A DNA stretch of 11,009 nt from Planctomycetota bacterium (GTDB lineage Bacteria; Planctomycetota; UBA8742; SKZP01; JAIOTL01), in contig JAIOTL010000426.1 of the NCBI GenBank assembly GCA_021106775.1, positions 1-11,009 on the forward strand, read 5' to 3'. This document shows positions 6,240 to 11,009 of the stretch, piece after piece. A program made the position numbers and the translations under genes. Each line of letters opens with the position of its first letter. The stretch's first letter is position 1. The notes under the pieces were generated by a model. The model saw nothing but the letters and a program-made list of their open reading frames with translations, did no database searches and was not told where the DNA came from.

Positions 6240-7973
6240 TTAACTAGTAAACTTTGATAAAAATTTTTCCATCTTTATGCTCAAAATGTCCTTTGTAACT
6301 AGATCGTTTAACACGATTGCCAGTTTGAAATCAATTAAATCGAACACGAATATTGTTGATTTTTCGGTAAATAAGAAAAGATCTTTAATATATTTCATAC
6401 CAAGTTGATGGGAAAGCAGCTCAGAATTCCGTATTGCAGAATGGAAAAAATTTGTTAAGGCTTCGAAATTAATTGCAGATTCACTCAAACTGTAGTAAAT
6501 TTCACCGGTGTTTGAAAAGATAATCAAAGTGTTCAGCCCATCAATTTCTTTGAATACGTCAACCGAATGCGAAATTTTAGTTAAGAGCTTGCTTTCATTT
6601 ATGTCAGAAGTTTCTTCAAGGATTTTTGAACGAAGTCTTTTGGTTCTGCTTCGGGTGTCTTGTTTAGGTCCAGTTTTGATTTTTTTAAGATTTTTCTTTT
6701 TTGATTTGAAAAACCGTCTAACCTTTGCAACGAACGGATTAAGAAACACCGGCTTGACGATATAATCAGTAATTCCTTCTTCATATGCTTTTGTCATGAG
6801 GTCTTCATCGTCAAGCGAAGTAAGCATCCACATGTCAATATCGTTGGTTTCGTCATCGGATTGAAGTTTCCTGAGAACATCAACACCGCTCATTTCAGGC
6901 ATGTTGTGGTCAATAATAATCAGATTGGGTCTTTCTCTGCGTGCAATGTCGATACCTTCATTTCCATTTGTCGCACCGATAAAATGTGCAGGTACAGATT
7001 CAATGAACTTCTTCATGAATATATGAACATAAGGGTCATCGTCAATAATAAGTACTTTAGCTTCGATTTCTTCAAACTTATCGTCGACGAAATTTTGTGA
7101 TGGAAACAATGTATATAGCTGAGATGGGATAATATCCAGGTATTCGTTATTGATACAAAAATAAACAAGAGCCTTGGAAAAGCTTATTGCAGATTGATAA
7201 CGGTTCTTAGGATTAATTTCAATTGATTTATTGATAATTTTTTCGAGTTCAGGATTAACTTCAGGCAGTAAGCTGGAAAGCTGCATTCTTTCATTGTCAA
7301 CGAGTTTTTTAATAATACCCATGGGTGATTTATCTTCCACGGGAAATCTACCAGTAATAAGCTTGAAAAATGTGATACCAACAGCAAATATATCACCTTG
7401 AAAGCTGACTTTCTTGAAATTTACCCATTGTTCTACGGGCATGTACTCGGCAGTTCCGAAAATCTCATCTTTGAGATTTTTGTCGGTAGCGGTATTTAGC
7501 TTTCGAACAAGTCCGAAATCGCCGATTTTAACAGTTCCGTCCTTTGCAATCATCAGGTTGTCAAGCTTAATATCTCTATGTATAATTCCATGTTTGTGAG
7601 CATAATCAAGCCCGACAAGCGTTTGCAGGATATAACCAATTGCTTCCTTGATAGACAGTGGTTTTTCGCGTATCAATGATTTTAATGATGGGCCGTCAAC
7701 GTATTGCATTACGATGTAGTGATAACCTCTGTCAAAATCGACATCGAAGACTCTAACAATGTTCGGATGATCCATCAGGACAAGCTGCTGGGCTTCGTTA
7801 TAAAACTTTTCAATAAATTTTGGGGTGTCGTAATAAGCATTGTTCAAAATTTTAAGAGCCACTGTTGTATCGAGATTCATATGTTTTGCAAGCCAGACTT
7901 CGCCGTTTCCGCCGTCACCTACCCATTCTATTAACCTACATTTGCCTAAAACGTCACCGATTACGAATTCCAT
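6240..7973 (-). CDS. Ser/Thr protein kinase fused to a receiver and a Roadblock/LC7-like domain
   Basis: This 577-residue cytosolic protein starts with a Hanks-type kinase domain (about 6-280). It has the glycine loop GDGGNG (19-24), Lys41 in VALKIL, HRDIKLDN with Asp134, and DFG with Asp152. The usual APE motif reads PVE (179-181, EYMPVEQW). A complete receiver follows (about 305-430): acidic triplet 311-313, phospho-acceptor Asp355 in IIIDHNMPEMSG, Thr385 and Lys407. A very basic linker (419-450) leads to a C-terminal domain (about 462-577) whose pattern, GLNTLIIFSNTGEIYYS then helix then FVFDLIDFKLAIVLN, resembles Roadblock/LC7 proteins that bind Ras-like GTPases. The last assignment is by pattern only. 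The first gene of a two-gene operon, it lies just upstream of a hybrid histidine kinase that could phosphorylate its receiver. The start is set by AGGA 5 bases upstream of ATG 7973; the frame continues to a TTG at 8024 with no such site. Confidence 0.93.
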   Translation of the reverse strand: MEFVIGDVLGKCRLIEWVGDGGNGEVWLAKHMNLDTTVALKILNNAYYDTPKFIEKFYNEAQQLVLMDHPNIVRVFDVDFDRGYHYIVMQYVDGPSLKSLIREKPLSIKEAIGYILQTLVGLDYAHKHGIIHRDIKLDNLMIAKDGTVKIGDFGLVRKLNTATDKNLKDEIFGTAEYMPVEQWVNFKKVSFQGDIFAVGITFFKLITGRFPVEDKSPMGIIKKLVDNERMQLSSLLPEVNPELEKIINKSIEINPKNRYQSAISFSKALVYFCINNEYLDIIPSQLYTLFPSQNFVDDKFEEIEAKVLIIDDDPYVHIFMKKFIESVPAHFIGATNGNEGIDIARRERPNLIIIDHNMPEMSGVDVLRKLQSDDETNDIDMWMLTSLDDEDLMTKAYEEGITDYIVKPVFLNPFVAKVRRFFKSKKKNLKKIKTGPKQDTRSRTKRLRSKILEETSDINESKLLTKISHSVDVFKEIDGLNTLIIFSNTGEIYYSLSESAINFEALTNFFHSAIRNSELLSHQLGMKYIKDLFLFTEKSTIFVFDLIDFKLAIVLNDLVTKDILSIKMEKFLSKFTS

Positions 7974-7978
7974 GATAT

Positions 7979-7982
7979 TCCT
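7979..7982 (-). promoter_or_regulatory. Ribosome binding site fixing the Ser/Thr kinase start
   Basis: On the minus strand AGGA is followed by ATATC and then ATG 7973, which is standard spacing. It excludes the 17 extra codons from the upstream in-frame TTG at 8024. Confidence 0.7.
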
Positions 7983-8233
7983 AAAAAAAATTAATACAAA
8001 AGCTGACAACTTAGAATTCGTCAAAAAAAACTAAGAATTTTATTGGCAATATTGTGAATTTTTGTAACTCGATATGAATTATAACGAATTTAACCAATAA
8101 TTTAAATCTTTTATTATATTATAATTGATATAAATTAGGGCAGTTAAACATGCTTTTCTCACTTGAACAGACCGGAAATAAATAAAAAAAATTTCAAATT
8201 GATAACAGGCAGTTGCAAAGAAAAGGTTCAAAG
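7983..8233. other. AT-rich divergent control region between kinase operon and lipoprotein gene
   Basis: The leftward kinase operon and rightward lipoprotein gene must both be transcribed from here. A TATAAT hexamer is at 8120-8125 on the plus strand without a clear -35. On the minus strand TTGACG begins at 8024 and could be a -35 with a poor -10 (TTGTAT) some 19 bases on. TTATTGG (8040-8046) and CCAATAA (8094-8100) form a 7-bp inverted repeat, 47 bases apart. No RNA gene is recognised. All of these are weak candidates. Confidence 0.35.
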
Positions 8234-8281
8234 ATGCAGTACAATAATGTTATAAAAGAAATTTTAGGGATGCGTGTTTAA
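8234..8281 (+). CDS. Possible 15-codon leader ORF before the lipoprotein gene
   Basis: ATG 8234 is preceded by AAAAGG with a 7-base spacer and opens a frame reading MQYNNVIKEILGMRV, then TAA at 8279-8281. The stop is 25 bases before the lipoprotein ATG and 13 before its ribosome site. A short translated leader could couple to or attenuate the next gene, but in AT-rich DNA a frame this short with a purine-rich site can arise by chance. Confidence 0.2.
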   Translation: MQYNNVIKEILGMRV

Positions 8282-8294
8282 TAAGGATAAAATA

Positions 8295-8300
8295 AAGGAG
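8295..8300 (+). promoter_or_regulatory. Strong ribosome binding site of the lipoprotein gene
   Basis: AAGGAG is followed by six bases and ATG 8307, an ideal Shine-Dalgarno arrangement. It makes the upstream in-frame GTG at 8274 unlikely. Confidence 0.85.
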
Positions 8301-8306
8301 TTTCGA

Positions 8307-10289
8307 ATGAACGAATATAAAATTGACAGACTTGACGGTTTTGGTCGAAAATCTATTCACAGTATAATAAAGCAACAGAAATGCCTACTTACCTGCTTGT
8401 TATTATTGACTATTTTTATGTTCGTAGGATGTCCAGTTACAGAAAAAGAACCGATTGAAACGCCTGAAGAAAAAGAAAGTCTGATGTTGAGTGTGCAGGA
8501 GAAGAAGGACTATGAAGCAGCAATGACAGGCAATATTCACAAGTGCATCAAGTTTATTGAAGGTTATTCTGAAGGTGAGATGATGGACGATGTAATTGGG
8601 AGGTTTTTTGAACTTGCCAAAGCTGGTACATATGAAGATTGTGAAAAATTCATCGAATTATTGCCAAAAGATAAAAGAATCACGGAAATGAAAAAAATCT
8701 TGATTCAGAAGAAAGAGGAAGAAGATTTCGACATAATAAAAAGTGTTTTGGTAAAAGATGAACCCGAATATCTCGCTGAATGCGTGAAATTGTGTTACTC
8801 ATTTTTAAAAAATTATCCCAAATCTACTCACAAAGTTCAGGTTATCGACAAGTTTTTCGAATATGTCAAAATCGGACCAGCAGCTGTTGGTAAACTCTTC
8901 ATAAAAATGTTGCCTGAGGATAAACGCAAAGAAGAAATACTCAAACTCATTAACACAAAAACAGAGACCGAAATTTACACAAAAATACAGGAAAACACAA
9001 TTACCGTAACAGATTGCGCACAATATCTAATTGATTATCCTGAAGGTAAATACAGAACCGAAATGGCGGATACGCTTTTCAAGCTTGCCAAAGCAAATTC
9101 CATTGAAGGCTGTGAAGCATTCAAAAAACTACTGCCTGACGATAAAAGAATCGGTGAAATCCAACAATTGCACACAGAACTCGAATACAAAGAAACACTT
9201 GTTATTTTCGATAAATTTATGCTTGGCAAAACGCTGAAATGGAAACTGATTCTCAAGGGTGGTGAATTCACGATAAATAAAGGTACATATGAAATCCTAA
9301 AGCCCATAATTATAGCTGAGAACGCAAAATTAATCATACAACCTGGTACAATCCTAAAATTCGCGCAAAATACTGAAATAATCTGTGAAGGAATCCTTAA
9401 TGCTGAAGGGCTTGCAGAAGACAAAATAAACTTCATTGCTCTTGATGAAAACGCCTGGAATAACATCGTATTTCTGGGCAAAAAATCGTCTGAAAGTTTT
9501 TTGAAACATTCGATTATCACTGGATGTCAGGGAATTAGCACAAAACACGAAAGTCTTTCAAATTATTTAACCCTCAAAAACGAATATCTCATCGGAAGCG
9601 GGATTTTATGCGCTTTTGAAGCATCTCCTATGATTGAAAGCTGTGAGATTAGGAACAATAAAATGTCCGAATCTTTGTCGCTGTTGGGTGGCGGAATCTG
9701 CTGTTGGGGCAGTAGTTCACCAACGATTAACAATTGCAAAATAACAGAAAACTCATCAACATTTGGCGGTGGTATTTACATTTATGAGAAATCCGCTCCA
9801 AAATTGACAGATTGCATCATTTCATCCAATAATGCGGTTTCTTTCGGTGGAGGAGTTTGTATTACCAATGCAGATGCGACATTCACAAAATGCACAATTA
9901 AGCAAAATGTGTGCAAAAGTGAGGAAAAGCTTACCGGTGGTGGTGGTGTTTATTGCGCGAACTCGAATCCTGTGTTTGTAGAATCTGAAATCAGCGAAAA
10001 CTCTGCGAATTCAGGTGCAGGTCTGTATCTTGCATCGAAAGCATCACCGAAGTTTTCGGGAACGAAGATAAATGGGAATAAGGCGGTATATCGCGGCGGT
10101 GGCATTCTCTGCACAGATGGCAATAAACCTTTGTTCGAAAAGTGTGAAATAATGAAAAATTCTGCGATAAACGAGAAAAACGTTGGCGGTGGTATTGATT
10201 GCATGGATGATAAAAGCAATCCCAAGCTTGATAAGGACACTGAAAACTCAACTAAGGACAACACACCACGCGATGTTTATCTTGAATAA
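8307..10289 (+). CDS. Lipoprotein with triplicated helical repeats and a C-terminal right-handed beta-helix
   Basis: This 660-residue protein is predicted to be exported. A basic, unusually long n-region (about 25 residues) leads into the hydrophobic segment LLTCLLLLTIFMF and a lipobox-like FVGC with lipidated Cys42, so it should be anchored in a membrane facing the periplasm or surface. Residues about 75-300 hold three copies of an alpha-helical repeat, each with a hydrophobic FFE-type helix and the signature LLPKDKR (118), MLPEDKR (201) or LLPDDKR (276), similar in style to TPR/HEAT-like arrays. From about 325 a beta-rich region begins (KLIIQPGTILKF, typical of parallel beta-helix entry). 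From 461 come about seven rungs beginning GGGI or a variant, then SxPxxxxCxIxxNxA, as in PbH1/Pmp-type beta-helices. It ends plainly (TPRDVYLE) with no sorting domain. No enzyme active site is visible; binding or adhesion is a guess. Confidence 0.88.
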   Translation: MNEYKIDRLDGFGRKSIHSIIKQQKCLLTCLLLLTIFMFVGCPVTEKEPIETPEEKESLMLSVQEKKDYEAAMTGNIHKCIKFIEGYSEGEMMDDVIGRFFELAKAGTYEDCEKFIELLPKDKRITEMKKILIQKKEEEDFDIIKSVLVKDEPEYLAECVKLCYSFLKNYPKSTHKVQVIDKFFEYVKIGPAAVGKLFIKMLPEDKRKEEILKLINTKTETEIYTKIQENTITVTDCAQYLIDYPEGKYRTEMADTLFKLAKANSIEGCEAFKKLLPDDKRIGEIQQLHTELEYKETLVIFDKFMLGKTLKWKLILKGGEFTINKGTYEILKPIIIAENAKLIIQPGTILKFAQNTEIICEGILNAEGLAEDKINFIALDENAWNNIVFLGKKSSESFLKHSIITGCQGISTKHESLSNYLTLKNEYLIGSGILCAFEASPMIESCEIRNNKMSESLSLLGGGICCWGSSSPTINNCKITENSSTFGGGIYIYEKSAPKLTDCIISSNNAVSFGGGVCITNADATFTKCTIKQNVCKSEEKLTGGGGVYCANSNPVFVESEISENSANSGAGLYLASKASPKFSGTKINGNKAVYRGGGILCTDGNKPLFEKCEIMKNSAINEKNVGGGIDCMDDKSNPKLDKDTENSTKDNTPRDVYLE

Positions 10290-10343
10290 TCTAAGTGAAT
10301 TGCATCCTGAATAAATTGCGTAATATTATTTTCTAATCGCATA

Positions 10344-10365
10344 AGCAAAACAGCTCATATTTGCT
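10344..10365. terminator. Weak hairpin between convergent genes
   Basis: AGCAAA (10344-10349) can pair with TTTGCT (10360-10365) across a 10-base loop, 55 bases after the lipoprotein stop and 16 before the end of the crotonase-like gene. There is no T run directly after it on either strand, so a termination role is doubtful. Confidence 0.25.
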
Positions 10366-10380
10366 GGGTTGTAAGTTAAA

Positions 10381-11009
10381 TTAAATAAATTTTTCCTCTA
10401 ATTCCAGGTATTTTTGTATGTCATTGTCGAAATAATGAAGCAGTCGGCATGTCATATATATCTGGTTCAAGTCGAGCATTAAAAACTGTTGTATCTCATT
10501 GATTACGTGTTTTTCAAAGTTTTCCTTAGGTAAGATTTTATTTATCAATCCGAGTTCGAACGCCTCCTGTGCGGAAATATATTCTTTTGTAAGTAAAATT
10601 TCCGTTGCCTTGTTTACGCCGATATATCTTGGAAGCAGGAACGGAATCCCGCCGCTAGGGTGCAGCCCGAATTTCTTGTGTGTCAGCGCATATTTCATGT
10701 CTTCGGTTGTAAACCTGAAATCAGTTGCAAGGCTTAAACCCAAAAAGGGTGTAGCAACGCTTCCCTGCATCGCCATGACGGTTATTTTGTTCAGCGATAA
10801 GGTCAATGTGAGAAATTGGTTCAAAACATTGATGCTGCGATACCTTGCCAATTGTGTTTCCCTGTCCACGAATTTTTGTCTTTCGCCGATGTTTTCGTCA
10901 ATGTCCTTGCGAATAATCTTTTTCATAAAATGCGAGTATTCATCCTCGCCAACCGAATCTTTCTCACAAATAATCAACATTGCTTTGATGTCTTGAGATT
11001 CCTCAGCCT
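10381..11009 (-). CDS. Crotonase-fold (enoyl-CoA hydratase/isomerase-like) protein, 5' end outside the window, catalytic residues missing
   Basis: The reading frame stays open through the window edge: codons for AEESQDIKA precede the ATG at 10980, and DIKAMLIICEKD matches the beta-strand entry of the crotonase fold, so that ATG is internal. The core aligns with crotonases: KITVMAMQGSVA, LATDFRF, then KFGLHPSGGIPFLLPRYIG and TEILLTKEYISAQEAFELGLINKILP. At the positions of the two catalytic glutamates of mammalian enoyl-CoA hydratase (Glu144 and Glu164) it has Gly and His, and the GGG of the oxyanion loop reads TPF. It may bind an acyl-CoA or other thioester without hydrating it, or use different chemistry. 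About 208 codons are visible, against about 250-260 for the family. It converges on the lipoprotein gene with 91 bases between stops. Confidence 0.85.
   Translation of the reverse strand, partial: AEESQDIKAMLIICEKDSVGEDEYSHFMKKIIRKDIDENIGERQKFVDRETQLARYRSINVLNQFLTLTLSLNKITVMAMQGSVATPFLGLSLATDFRFTTEDMKYALTHKKFGLHPSGGIPFLLPRYIGVNKATEILLTKEYISAQEAFELGLINKILPKENFEKHVINEIQQFLMLDLNQIYMTCRLLHYFDNDIQKYLELEEKFI

Noticed and set aside
9035..9520. A 161-codon open frame opposite the lipoprotein gene
   Set aside because: Antisense shadow of the lipoprotein coding sequence. It is Ser/Phe/Ile-rich with no ribosome site, and the plus-strand frame has clear repeats and domains.
10978..10980. ATG as the start of the crotonase-like protein
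   Set aside because: The frame stays open to the window edge, and the preceding codons fit the family's first conserved strand, so the true start lies outside.
10499..10996. A 165-codon plus-strand frame opposite the crotonase-like gene
   Set aside because: The minus-strand frame carries an unmistakable crotonase core; the plus frame is its complement without recognisable motifs.

Overview
The window is an AT-rich stretch of chromosome that appears to come from a Gram-negative bacterium. It carries a lipoprotein with a cysteine lipobox, a hybrid sensor kinase, a Ser/Thr kinase and a replicative DnaB helicase, in short transcription units separated by AT-rich gaps. The style (multi-PAS hybrid kinase, kinase-receiver fusion, beta-helix lipoprotein) would suit the Bacteroidota/Chlorobi side of the bacteria, but no phylogenetic marker was compared, so that placement is a guess.

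Layout. 1-393 (+): the tail of an unidentified gene and an 89-residue unknown protein. 399-1454 (-): a zinc-dependent medium-chain dehydrogenase, convergent with the small gene across a 5-base gap. 1639-3273 (+): replicative helicase dnaB, with an added acidic C-terminal tail, ending in a clear intrinsic terminator. 3274-3701: a 428-base repeat-rich gap with terminator-like hairpins, a duplicated 15-mer and a 178-bp element with terminal inverted repeats. This looks like a MITE, and its right end sits in the stop codon of the next gene. 7973-3702 (-): a two-gene signalling operon. First comes a Ser/Thr kinase fused to a response-regulator receiver and a Roadblock/LC7-like domain, then, 27 bases later, a hybrid histidine kinase (degenerate receiver, PAS, PAS, HisKA, HATPase, receiver). 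7974-8306: an AT-rich divergent promoter region with a possible 15-codon leader ORF. 8307-10289 (+): a lipoprotein with three copies of a helical repeat followed by a glycine-rich right-handed beta-helix. 10381-11009 (-): a crotonase-fold protein cut by the window edge and lacking the usual catalytic residues.

How the parts fit. The clearest functional unit is the 7973-3702 operon. A phosphorelay from the hybrid histidine kinase could end on the receiver inside the Ser/Thr kinase, joining His-Asp and Ser/Thr signalling, and the Roadblock-like end suggests a link to a small Ras-like GTPase. The divergent lipoprotein may share regulation with this operon, but nothing in the sequence proves it. 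The most notable points are the kinase-receiver-Roadblock fusion, the MITE in a stop codon, the acidic phenylalanine-ended DnaB tail and the crotonase pseudoenzyme.
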